DNA of 6,931 bases, from positions 1 through 6,931 of the forward strand of contig CAAEEC010000061.1 of the NCBI GenBank assembly GCA_900754755.1, written 5' to 3'. Under the pieces are notes generated by a model that did no database searches, was not told the origin of the DNA, and was given only the letters and a program-made list of their open reading frames with translations. The DNA comes from Clostridia bacterium. Lineage in GTDB: Bacteria > Bacillota > Clostridia > Christensenellales > Aristaeellaceae. Positions 1 to 6,233 of the stretch are shown here, piece after piece. The position numbers and the translations under genes are program-made. Every line of letters begins with the position of its first letter. Position 1 is the first letter of the stretch.

Positions 1-480
1 CTGTTTCAGGGCGCGGGCATAGCGCTGCAACGCGTAATAGTAGGAAGGCTTGAGCTGCGAAAGCTCCATATCGATAAAGCGGCGGCGCTCCGCCGGGCCA
101 TCCTGCACAATGCGCAGCCCCTCGGGCGCGAACAGCACTCCCGTGACGCAGCCCATCAACTCGCCGGATTTGGCGATGGGCGCGCCATCCACCTTTACGC
201 GGCGGCGCTCGCTGGTGGACAGGGCGATTTCCACCGTGCGTTCGCCCAGGCGGCTGTCCGCCCGCACGCATACGCGCGCCACGTTTTCGCCGGAGCGGAT
301 CAGCTCGCGCTCGCGGGCGGTGCGGTGCGAGCGGCCCGTGCAGCAAAGGTAAATGGCTTCCAGCAGGTTCGTCTTGCCCTGGGCGTTGTCGCCGGCAAAA
401 ACCGTTACGCCGGCATCGGGAACGATGTCGGCGCTGGCGATGTTTCTGTAATTTTGCACGGTGAGGCGGCGGACGATCAT
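1..480 (-). CDS. recF: RecF, DNA repair ATPase, N-terminal 160 residues (cut by window edge)
   Basis: RecF is an SMC-like ABC ATPase that works with RecO and RecR to load RecA at single-stranded gaps in the cytoplasm. The frame is open from the ATG at 480 to the window edge, giving 160 of the usual roughly 360 residues. Visible family marks are the N-terminal strand with NYRN (10-13), the Walker A motif GDNAQGKT (30-37), the following LLEAIY and TGRSHRT segment (39-54), and the block FAPEGLRIVQDGPAERRRF (117-135) that precedes the coiled-coil arm. Signature motif and Walker B lie outside the window. The ATG overlaps the typA stop codon (ATGA, 477-480) and no good Shine-Dalgarno precedes it, so translation is probably coupled to typA. 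The unusual point is its place: recF is normally beside dnaA and dnaN. Assignment to RecF rather than another SMC-like ATPase is secure from the GRSHRT and FAPE blocks. Confidence 0.95.
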   Translation of the reverse strand, partial: MIVRRLTVQNYRNIASADIVPDAGVTVFAGDNAQGKTNLLEAIYLCCTGRSHRTARERELIRSGENVARVCVRADSRLGERTVEIALSTSERRRVKVDGAPIAKSGELMGCVTGVLFAPEGLRIVQDGPAERRRFIDMELSQLKPSYYYALQRYARALKQ

Positions 481-2294
481 TGCCGCGACGCCATCTTTTT
501 GCGCTTTTCGGCGTTCAATTCGCGCTTACGCATGCGGATGGATTTGGGCGTGATTTCGATCAACTCGTCGTCGCTGATGAATTCGATCGCCTCTTCCAGC
601 GTGGGGATCCGCACGTTGGTGATCTTCAGCGCTTCTTCTGCGCTGGCAGAATTGCGGATGGAGGTAAGGTGCTTTTTCCGGCACACGTTCACGTCGATAT
701 CGCCGCTGCGCGAATTGCTGCCCACGATCATGCCGGAATAGACCTTCGTTCCCGGATAGACGAACAACTCGCCGCGCTCCTGCGCGTAGAACAGGGCGTA
801 AGACGTGGTTTCGCCGGTTTCAAACGCCACCAGCGAACCCGTGCTGCGGGTGGGGATATCGCCCTTGTAAGGGGCGTAACCGTCGAACACCGCGCTCATC
901 ACGCCTTCGCCGTGCGTGTCGGTGAGGAATTCGCCGCGGTAGCCGAAGAAGCCGCGCGAAGGGATGGTGAATTCCAGGCGCGTGCGGTCCATGCCATGCA
1001 TGTTCAAAAGCTCCGCGCGCCGGGAACCCAGCTTTTCCATCACGGTGCCCACATACTGGCTGGGCACGTCGATCACCACGCGCTCCATGGGCTCGTGCAG
1101 GATACCGTCCACCTCGCGGAAGAGCACCGTGGGCTTGGTGACGGCGAATTCATAGCCCTGGCGGCGCATGGTTTCAATCAAGATGGAAAGGTGCAATTCG
1201 CCCCGGCCATACACGCGGAACGCGTCGGTGGACTGGGTGTCCTCCACGCGCAGGGAAACGTCCGTCTGCATTTCCTTGAACAGGCGCGCGCGCAGGTGGC
1301 GCGAGGTGACAAACTGCCCCTCCGTGCCCGCAAAGGGGGAATCGTTCACGCGGAAATCCATGGAAACCGTCGGCTCGTCAATCTTCACAAAAGCCAGCGG
1401 CTCGGGATTGGCCGGGTCGCAAATCGTGTCGCCAATGGCCAGCTCGTCGAAACCGCAAATGGCCACGATATCGCCGATCTGGGCGCTTTCGCAGGGCACG
1501 CGCTTTAACCCATCGAACGTATATAGCCCGGCGAGGCGGCTGGCAGGGGAAGTGGCCTCGTGCGTGCTGCGCACGGCCATCTGACCCGCGCGGATGGTGC
1601 CGCGCTCAATGCGGCCCACGCCGATGCGCCCCACATAATCGTTATAGTCGATGGTGGAAATGAGCATCTGCAAGGGCGCATCCGGATCGCCTTCCGGCGC
1701 GGGAATGTGGGTAAGGATGGTGTCGAACAGCGGGCGCAGGTCGTCCCCGCGCGTATCGGGATCCAGGGAAGCGCAGCCCGTGCGGCCGGAGGCGTATACG
1801 ATGGGGCTGTCGAGCTGTTCGTCGGTGGCGTCCAGCTCCAGGAGCAATTCCAGCGTTTCATCCGTCACTTCGCGGCTGCGCGCGTCGGGCCGGTCGACCT
1901 TGTTGATGACGATGATCACCGGCAAATTGAGTTCCAGCGCCTTTTTCAGCACAAAGCGGGTTTGCGGCATGGGGCCTTCGAAGGCGTCCACCAGCAGCAA
2001 CACGCCGCCCACCATCTTGAGCACGCGCTCCACTTCGCCGGAAAAATCCGCGTGGCCTGGCGTGTCTACGATGTTGATCTTCACGCCGCCATAGTGTACG
2101 GCGGTATTTTTGGAAAGGATGGTGATGCCGCGTTCGCGCTCCAGGTCGTTGGAGTCCATCACGCGCTCGGCCACCTGCTGGTTTTCGCGGAACACGCCGC
2201 CCTGCTTGAGCATTTCATCCACCAGGGTGGTCTTGCCGTGATCGACGTGCGCGATGATGGCGATGTTTCGGATATCATTTCTCGTAATTTTCAT
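477..2294 (-). CDS. typA: TypA/BipA ribosome-associated translational GTPase
   Basis: TypA (BipA) is a GTPase of the EF-G/LepA class that binds the 70S ribosome and is known to aid large-subunit assembly and growth under cold or stress. The product is 605 residues, the normal family length. GTPase motifs are complete: G1 AHVDHGKT (15-22), the effector-region ERERGIT (52-58), G3 DTPGH (77-81) and G4 NKVD (131-134). EF-G-like domains II, III and V follow, with VNDSPFAGTEGQFVTSR in the middle and the TypA-specific C-terminal domain ending in a lysine/arginine-rich tail. An in-frame upstream extension to 2387 exists, but the start at 2294 matches the family N-terminus (MKITRNDIRNIAIIAHVDHG) and has GGAG (2303-2306) 8 bases upstream. 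It starts 2 bases after the prfC stop and overlaps recF by 4 bases, so it sits in the middle of a prfC-typA-recF operon. Confidence 0.98.
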   Translation of the reverse strand: MKITRNDIRNIAIIAHVDHGKTTLVDEMLKQGGVFRENQQVAERVMDSNDLERERGITILSKNTAVHYGGVKINIVDTPGHADFSGEVERVLKMVGGVLLLVDAFEGPMPQTRFVLKKALELNLPVIIVINKVDRPDARSREVTDETLELLLELDATDEQLDSPIVYASGRTGCASLDPDTRGDDLRPLFDTILTHIPAPEGDPDAPLQMLISTIDYNDYVGRIGVGRIERGTIRAGQMAVRSTHEATSPASRLAGLYTFDGLKRVPCESAQIGDIVAICGFDELAIGDTICDPANPEPLAFVKIDEPTVSMDFRVNDSPFAGTEGQFVTSRHLRARLFKEMQTDVSLRVEDTQSTDAFRVYGRGELHLSILIETMRRQGYEFAVTKPTVLFREVDGILHEPMERVVIDVPSQYVGTVMEKLGSRRAELLNMHGMDRTRLEFTIPSRGFFGYRGEFLTDTHGEGVMSAVFDGYAPYKGDIPTRSTGSLVAFETGETTSYALFYAQERGELFVYPGTKVYSGMIVGSNSRSGDIDVNVCRKKHLTSIRNSASAEEALKITNVRIPTLEEAIEFISDDELIEITPKSIRMRKRELNAEKRKKMASRQ

Positions 2295-2296
2295 AA

Positions 2297-3922
2297 TTAT
2301 TGCTCCATACTGTCGGCTTCGGTTCGGTCGGCGGTTTCCGCCAGCGCCAGGCCCTCGTTGTTTTCCAGCGCCAGGCGGATGCTCCAATCGTTTTCAAACA
2401 AGAGCACCGGCCGGCCGGAACGGTCTTCGGCGATGGCCGTGGTGGAAGTGAGGCGCAGCCGGTCGAGCGGCTTGGGCGTCTGCGTAACCCAGCGCACAAA
2501 GCGGAAGGGCAGATTCTCCCGCACGACGTTCACGCCGTATTCGTTCTTGAGGCGGTATTCCAGCACGTCCATTTGCAAAACGCCCACCACGCCCGCGATC
2601 ATCTCTTCGCGGCCGATGTGCGGCCGCTTGAAGGTTTGAATCGCGCCTTCCTGCGAAAGCTGCGTGATGCCCTTGAGGAATTGCTTGCGCTTCATGCTAT
2701 CCTCCGGGCTGATGCGGCAGAAATATTCGGGCGCAAACAGGGGAATGCCGCCATAGCGCACGGGGGAACCCGTGCACAGCGTATCGCCCAGGCGGAAAAT
2801 GCCCGGATCGAACAGGCCGATGATGTCGCCCGGATAGGCCACTTCCACGGCCTCGTGCTCCTGCGCCATGAACTGCTGCGGCTGGGCGAGCTTGACGCGC
2901 TCGCCGCTGGACGAATGCCACACGGTCATGCCCTTTTCGAACACGCCGGAGCACACGCGCATAAAGGCCAGCCGGTCGCGGTGCGCGGGGTTCATATTCG
3001 CCTGGATTTTGAAGACGAAGCCCGTGAACTTCTCGTCCTTCGGGTCGATGGGCCCCGCGTCCGACATGCGCGCGGCGGGCGGGCGCGTGTAGGAAAGAAA
3101 GCGGTGCAGGAACGGCTCGACGCCGAAATTGTTGCTCGCAGAACCGAAGAACATGGGCGTCAGCTCGCCGGAGAGGATCTGCTCCAGCGAAAAGGGATCG
3201 CCCGCCACGTCCAATAGCTCGATGTCCTCGCGCAGCTTATCGGCGTAGCTCTTGCCAATGCGCTCGTCAAAATCGGGCGCGTCCAGGGAAATCTCCTGCT
3301 TTTCGGCCTGGGTGGTGCCGTGGTTGCCGCCCGCGTACAGTTCCACGCTGCGCGTGTCGCGGTGGTACACGCCCTTGAAATCCCCGTGGATGCCGATGGG
3401 CCAGTTCACCGGGCAGGAACGGATGCCCAGCACGTCCTCCAACTCCTGCATCAGCTCGAAGGGGTCTTTGCCCGCGCGGTCGAGCTTGTTGATGAAGGTA
3501 AAGATGGGGATGGAGCGCATGCGGCAAACCTTGAACAGCTTAATCGTCTGCTCCTCGACGCCCTTGGCAAAGTCGATGAGCATCACGGCGCTGTCCGCGG
3601 CCACAAGCGTGCGGTAGGTATCCTCCGAAAAATCCTGGTGGCCCGGCGTATCCAGAATGTTGATGTGGTAGCCCGCAAATTCAAACTGCATGGCGCTGGA
3701 AGTGACGGAAATGCCGCGCTGCTTTTCGATCTCCATCCAGTCGCTGGTCGCGTGCCGCGCGGCTTTGCGCGCTTTCACAGAACCCGCCTGGCGGATAGCG
3801 CCGCCATAGAGCAGGAGCTTCTCCGTGAGCGTGGTTTTGCCCGCGTCCGGGTGCGAAATGATGGCGAAAGTGCGCCGCCGGTCGACTTCCCTGGCAAGCT
3901 CGGGGTGGGACAAACAAATCAT
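2297..3922 (-). CDS. prfC: Peptide chain release factor 3 (RF3)
   Basis: RF3 is the class II release factor GTPase that recycles RF1/RF2 from the ribosome after peptide release. The product is 541 residues from the chosen start, close to the roughly 530 of E. coli RF3. It has the RF3-type G1 SHPDAGKT (23-30), the diagnostic SDWMEIEKQRGIS (60-72), G3 DTPGH (91-95) and G4 NKLD (145-148), then KFTGFVFKIQANM and YPGDIIGL in domain II and GAVGVLQ-like GVVGVLQMDV in domain III. The frame stays open to a TTG at 3985, but that codon is part of the promoter -35 box, so it cannot be the start. ATG 3922 gives the family N-terminus just before RRRTFAIISH; it has only a weak GGA-rich ribosome site, and TTG at 3913 is a possible alternative. 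It leads the operon with typA (2 bases apart) and recF. Confidence 0.97.
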   Translation of the reverse strand: MICLSHPELAREVDRRRTFAIISHPDAGKTTLTEKLLLYGGAIRQAGSVKARKAARHATSDWMEIEKQRGISVTSSAMQFEFAGYHINILDTPGHQDFSEDTYRTLVAADSAVMLIDFAKGVEEQTIKLFKVCRMRSIPIFTFINKLDRAGKDPFELMQELEDVLGIRSCPVNWPIGIHGDFKGVYHRDTRSVELYAGGNHGTTQAEKQEISLDAPDFDERIGKSYADKLREDIELLDVAGDPFSLEQILSGELTPMFFGSASNNFGVEPFLHRFLSYTRPPAARMSDAGPIDPKDEKFTGFVFKIQANMNPAHRDRLAFMRVCSGVFEKGMTVWHSSSGERVKLAQPQQFMAQEHEAVEVAYPGDIIGLFDPGIFRLGDTLCTGSPVRYGGIPLFAPEYFCRISPEDSMKRKQFLKGITQLSQEGAIQTFKRPHIGREEMIAGVVGVLQMDVLEYRLKNEYGVNVVRENLPFRFVRWVTQTPKPLDRLRLTSTTAIAEDRSGRPVLLFENDWSIRLALENNEGLALAETADRTEADSMEQ

Positions 3923-3955
3923 TCCAATCCATAATGAGTTTTTGGCACGCCCTTT

Positions 3956-3985
3956 ATTGTAAGAGTTTGCGCGGTGCGTTGTCAA
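3956..3985 (-). promoter_or_regulatory. Sigma-70/SigA type promoter for prfC-typA-recF
   Basis: On the minus strand a perfect -35 TTGACA (3985-3980) is followed after 18 bases by TACAAT (3961-3956), one mismatch from the -10 consensus. Transcription would start near 3949 and give a leader of about 27 bases before the prfC ATG. The -35 box contains the TGA stop of tadA (3984-3982), so the promoter sits exactly at the gene junction. This would let prfC, typA and recF be transcribed without tadA, though read-through from tadA is also possible because no terminator lies between them. Confidence 0.75.
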
Positions 3986-4449
3986 CCACGCGGCGTTAAG
4001 CCCCGCGTTAATTCAAAGCTTTTTCGCAAAAGCGCCGCGCATTCCTCGCGCAAAAGTCCGCCGTCCGAGCGGCAGAAGTGGGGAAAAGCGGGATCTTCGG
4101 GAATGCGGTACACGCTGCCTGCGCAGCCGTATTGCGGATCATACGCGCCAAAAACCAGCCGTCCCACGCGCGCCATCACGATCGCGCCCGCGCACATGGG
4201 GCACGGCTCGAGCGTGACGTAAAGCGTGCAGTCTGCAAGCCGCCAATCGCCTATGGCTCGCGCCGCCTGGCGGATGGCCAGAATTTCCGCGTGGCCCGTG
4301 GGGTCGCTCCCACGGTCGTTGTGCGCGCGGGCAATGATTTCGCCGCCCCGTGCGATAACGCAACCGACGGCGATTTCGCCCGCCTGCAGCGCGGCGGCCG
4401 CCTCGCTGAGCGCCGCGCGCATCATCTCCTCGTCAAACCGGGTGAACAT
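3982..4449 (-). CDS. tadA: tRNA adenosine(34) deaminase TadA
   Basis: TadA is the zinc enzyme that deaminates wobble adenosine 34 of tRNA-Arg(ACG) to inosine, allowing it to read CGU, CGC and CGA; it is usually essential. The product is 155 residues, the normal family length. The cytidine/deoxycytidylate deaminase fold is marked by HAE (53-55; H53 zinc ligand, E55 proton shuttle) in the TadA-type context NDRGSDPTGHAE, and by PCPMC (82-86; zinc ligands C83 and C86). The later GAYDPQYGCAGS corresponds to the GARD..GAAGS segment of the family, whose aspartate contacts the substrate. An in-frame extension to 4515 is discarded because ATG 4449 has a strong GGAGG (4460-4456) 6 bases upstream and gives the family N-terminus. 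It is divergent from the DUF1846 gene and lies 59 bases ahead of prfC. Confidence 0.96.
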   Translation of the reverse strand: MFTRFDEEMMRAALSEAAAALQAGEIAVGCVIARGGEIIARAHNDRGSDPTGHAEILAIRQAARAIGDWRLADCTLYVTLEPCPMCAGAIVMARVGRLVFGAYDPQYGCAGSVYRIPEDPAFPHFCRSDGGLLREECAALLRKSFELTRGLTPRG

Positions 4450-4470
4450 ATTCCCCCTCCCCTCTCCATG

Positions 4471-4498
4471 AGTATAACCGATTTGCCAAAAATCGCAA
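4471..4498 (-). promoter_or_regulatory. Probable sigma-70/SigA type promoter for tadA
   Basis: On the minus strand TTGCGA (4498-4493) and TATACT (4476-4471) are separated by 16 bases. The -10 is a five-of-six match and the -35 a four-of-six match. Transcription would start near 4464, about 15 bases ahead of the tadA ATG, leaving just room for the purine-rich ribosome binding site at 4462-4451. Confidence 0.6.
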
Positions 4499-4532
4499 GC
4501 AAAATTTTTTCGCACGGTTTCGCGGGAAGGAC

Positions 4533-4561
4533 TTTACAAATGCAAAAATTTTGTCTATCAT
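4533..4561 (+). promoter_or_regulatory. Sigma-70/SigA type promoter for the DUF1846 gene
   Basis: TTTACA (4533-4538) and TATCAT (4556-4561) are separated by the ideal 17 bases. Transcription would start near 4568 and give a leader of about 46 bases. The spacer holds a palindrome, CAAAAATTTTG (4543-4553), which could be a binding site or simply A-tract DNA. The promoter is back to back with that of tadA, with their -35 boxes about 35 bases apart. Confidence 0.7.
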
Positions 4562-4601
4562 AAATTACGGTGGGTTCTGTGTGAACTGTGTACTGTGGTA
4601 T

Positions 4602-4607
4602 GGGAGG
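4602..4607 (+). promoter_or_regulatory. Ribosome binding site fixing the DUF1846 start
   Basis: GGGAGG ends 6 bases before the ATG at 4614 and directly abuts another in-frame ATG at 4608. The spacing rules out 4608 and supports 4614 as the start. Confidence 0.85.
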
Positions 4608-4613
4608 ATGGAT

Positions 4614-6098
4614 ATGCACACAATTGGTTTTGACAACGCGCTGTACCTAAAATTGCAAACGCAGCACATCCGGGAGCGCATCGCGCAATTTGGCGGCAAG
4701 CTGTACCTGGAATTTGGCGGCAAGCTCTTCGACGATTATCACGCCTCGCGCGTGCTGCCGGGATTCGAGCCGGACAGCAAGCTCAAAATGCTCCTTCAAC
4801 TGCGCGAGCAGGCGGAACTGGTGCTGGTGCTCAACGCCAACGACATCGAGCATTCCAAGCGGCGCGGCGATTTGGACATTACATACGACGCGGACGCGCT
4901 CCGCTTGATCGACGAGGCGCGCGCGCGCGGCCTGAGCGCCAACAGCGTGGTGATCACGCAATATTGCGGCCAGCCGGCGGCAGAGGCGTTCGCGCACAAG
5001 TTGGTGCAACTGGGCATTCGCGTATACCGGCATTACCCCATTGAAGGCTATCCCTCCAACCTTTCCTTGATTGTGAGCCCGGACGGATTCGGCAAAAACG
5101 ATTTTGTCGAAACGGAAAAGCCCCTGGTCGTGGTGACCGCGCCCGGCCCAGGCAGCGGCAAAATGGCTGTGTGCCTTTCACAGCTGTATCACGAACACCA
5201 GCGCGGCGTGGCGGCGGGGTACGCCAAGTTTGAAACCTTCCCCGTGTGGAACCTGCCGCAGCAGCATCCCGTGAACCTGGCCTACGAGGCCGCTACGCTG
5301 GATCTGGAGGACAAAAACGTCATCGATCCCTATCATTTGCAGGCGTATAACACCGTGGCCGTGAATTACAACCGCGATGTCGAAGTTTTCCCGGTGCTAA
5401 AGGCGATTTTTGAGGCGATTTATGGCAAATCCCCCTATTGCTCGCCCACGGATATGGGCGTAAACATGGCGGGCTTTTGCCTTTCCAACGACGAAGTTTG
5501 CCAGCAGGCCGCGCGCATGGAGATTGTGCGGCGCTATTACGCCGCGCGCTGCGCGTTGCGCATGGGCGTGGGCAGCGAAGAAGAAGTGCGCAACGCCGAG
5601 TTGATTATGAACCAGGCGCATGTCACGCGCGAAGACCGCCGGGTGGTGGCGCCCGCGCTGGAAGTGGCGGAAGAAACGGGGCAACCCGCCGCCGCCATGG
5701 AAATGCCCGACGGCCGCATCGTCACTGGCAAAACCAGCGATTTGCTGGGCGCTTCCGCGGCGCTGCTGCTCAACGCGCTCAAAGCGCTGGCCGGCATCAA
5801 AAAGGAAATCGACCTGATTTCCGCCACCATCATCGAGCCCATTCAAGATCTGAAGGTCAACCCCCTGGGCAACCACAACCCACGCCTGCACACGGATGAA
5901 ATCCTCGTGGCGCTGTCCATCTGCGCGGCCACGAATCCCACGGCCGAGCTGGCCATGCAGGCGCTCCAGGATTTGCGCGGTTGCGAAGTGCATTCCAGCG
6001 TGATCCTTTCCAGCGTGGATGAAAACACCTTCCGCAAGTTGGGCATCAATCTCACCTGCGAACCGCGCTATCAGAGCAAGCAGCTATACCACAAATAG
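4614..6098 (+). CDS. DUF1846 (UPF0371) family protein of unknown function
   Basis: The 494-residue product closely fits the conserved DUF1846/UPF0371 family (about 500 residues, common in clostridia, streptococci and some actinobacteria), for which I know no established reaction. Family segments seen are IGFDNALYLKLQ (4-15), the repeated FGGKL motif (26-30 and 34-38) leading into FDDYHASRVLPGFEPDSK (39-56), HYPIEGYPSNL, AGYAKFETFPVWNLP, INPYHL-like VIDPYHLQAYNT, SPTDMGVNMAGFC and the C-terminal NPLGNHNPRLHTDE. Residues 176-184 (APGPGSGKM) look like a phosphate-binding loop, but the sequence is not a strict Walker A: proline replaces the first glycine/alanine, and methionine follows the lysine. 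No signal peptide or membrane segment is seen, so it is likely cytoplasmic. It has its own promoter, is divergent from tadA, and has no obvious partner gene. The start rests on the GGGAGG site. Family call is firm; function is unknown. Confidence 0.93.
   Translation: MHTIGFDNALYLKLQTQHIRERIAQFGGKLYLEFGGKLFDDYHASRVLPGFEPDSKLKMLLQLREQAELVLVLNANDIEHSKRRGDLDITYDADALRLIDEARARGLSANSVVITQYCGQPAAEAFAHKLVQLGIRVYRHYPIEGYPSNLSLIVSPDGFGKNDFVETEKPLVVVTAPGPGSGKMAVCLSQLYHEHQRGVAAGYAKFETFPVWNLPQQHPVNLAYEAATLDLEDKNVIDPYHLQAYNTVAVNYNRDVEVFPVLKAIFEAIYGKSPYCSPTDMGVNMAGFCLSNDEVCQQAARMEIVRRYYAARCALRMGVGSEEEVRNAELIMNQAHVTREDRRVVAPALEVAEETGQPAAAMEMPDGRIVTGKTSDLLGASAALLLNALKALAGIKKEIDLISATIIEPIQDLKVNPLGNHNPRLHTDEILVALSICAATNPTAELAMQALQDLRGCEVHSSVILSSVDENTFRKLGINLTCEPRYQSKQLYHK
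4687..4726 (+). repeat. 16-base direct repeat inside the DUF1846 gene
   Basis: AATTTGGCGGCAAGCT occurs exactly at 4687-4702 and 4711-4726, offset by 24 bases or eight codons. It encodes the doubled FGGKL motif near the N-terminus. The protein repeat belongs to the family; the perfect identity at the DNA level, including third positions, is the notable part. Confidence 0.9.
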
Positions 6099-6122
6099 GG
6101 TAAATAGGTTTTTTGGATTTCC

Positions 6123-6150
6123 TTGCCGCGGGCGCTTGCGCTCGCGGCAA
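6123..6150. repeat. GC-rich inverted repeat between the DUF1846 and lipoprotein genes
   Basis: TTGCCGCG (6123-6130) and CGCGGCAA (6143-6150) are perfect inverse copies. The inner bases 6131-6142 extend the stem by four more pairs (one G-U) to a CTTG loop, making a 12-pair hairpin. On the plus strand it is followed by a run of A, and on the minus strand by no T-run either, so it is not a standard intrinsic terminator. It overlaps the -35 box of the next promoter, so an operator role or a non-canonical 3' end for the DUF1846 transcript are both possible. Confidence 0.75.
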
Positions 6151-6164
6151 AAAAATGATACAAT
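6136..6164 (+). promoter_or_regulatory. Sigma-70/SigA type promoter for the lipoprotein gene
   Basis: TTGCGC (6136-6141) and TACAAT (6159-6164) are separated by 17 bases, and a TG at 6156-6157 gives an extended -10. Transcription would start near 6171. The -35 box lies at the centre of the inverted repeat 6123-6150, so a protein bound there would block RNA polymerase. Confidence 0.7.
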
Positions 6165-6180
6165 AAAAGCACTATGTTCC

Positions 6181-6190
6181 GGGAAGGGGG
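6181..6190 (+). promoter_or_regulatory. Purine-rich ribosome binding site upstream of the leader ORF
   Basis: GGGAAGGGGG lies 4 bases before the ATG at 6195, and its GGAAGG part lies 7 bases away. It is about 40 bases from the lipoprotein ATG at 6230, too far to serve it directly, and is set too close to the TTG at 6191. It therefore points to translation beginning at 6195. Confidence 0.55.
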
Positions 6191-6194
6191 TTGC

Positions 6195-6233
6195 ATGGCC
6201 GCGCAACGCGCTATGCCATGCGCCGGGTTATGA
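6195..6233 (+). CDS. Possible 12-codon leader peptide coupled to the lipoprotein gene
   Basis: A short frame from ATG 6195 encodes MAAQRAMPCAGL and stops with TGA at 6231-6233, overlapping the ATG of the lipoprotein (6230-6232) as ATGA. It owns the only good ribosome binding site in the transcript leader. Seen directly: the ATG, spacing and overlap. Inferred: ribosomes load at 6195 and restart at 6230. The peptide resembles nothing I recognise and shows no run of a single codon type that would suggest classic attenuation. The alternative is that the lipoprotein itself begins at TTG 6191 with a 13-residue extension and this frame is not used. Confidence 0.35.
   Translation: MAAQRAMPCAGL

Noticed and set aside
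480..1508. Long plus-strand open frame of 342 codons opposite typA
   Set aside because: It is a shadow of the GC-rich third positions of typA: composition is skewed to A, H, R and G, there are no family motifs, and the opposite strand carries a complete typA.
2295..2387. Upstream in-frame extension of typA into prfC
   Set aside because: The extra 31 residues do not match TypA, overlap conserved prfC codons and lie before a well-placed GGAG and ATG at 2294.
1560..2639. Plus-strand open frame of 359 codons opposite typA and prfC
   Set aside because: It crosses the junction of two certain minus-strand genes, has histidine- and glutamine-heavy composition and no recognisable domain.
2300..3217. 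Plus-strand open frame of 305 codons opposite prfC
   Set aside because: Antisense shadow of prfC, which is intact with all GTPase motifs.
3320..3934. Plus-strand open frame of 204 codons opposite the prfC start
   Set aside because: It reads antisense to the RF3 G-domain and has no ribosome site or known motif.
3923..3985. Upstream in-frame extension of prfC to TTG 3985
   Set aside because: It would use the -35 box as a start codon and translate the promoter; the extra residues do not match RF3.
4562..4613. Riboswitch or attenuator in the DUF1846 leader
   Set aside because: The leader is only about 46 bases and shows no strong stem or known aptamer pattern.
5397..5993. Minus-strand open frame of 198 codons opposite the DUF1846 gene
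   Set aside because: Histidine/arginine-rich shadow of a conserved coding region, without motif or promoter.
6123..6150. Intrinsic terminator for the DUF1846 gene
   Set aside because: The hairpin is good but is followed by A rather than T on the plus strand, and the T-run lies upstream, so I list it only as an inverted repeat.
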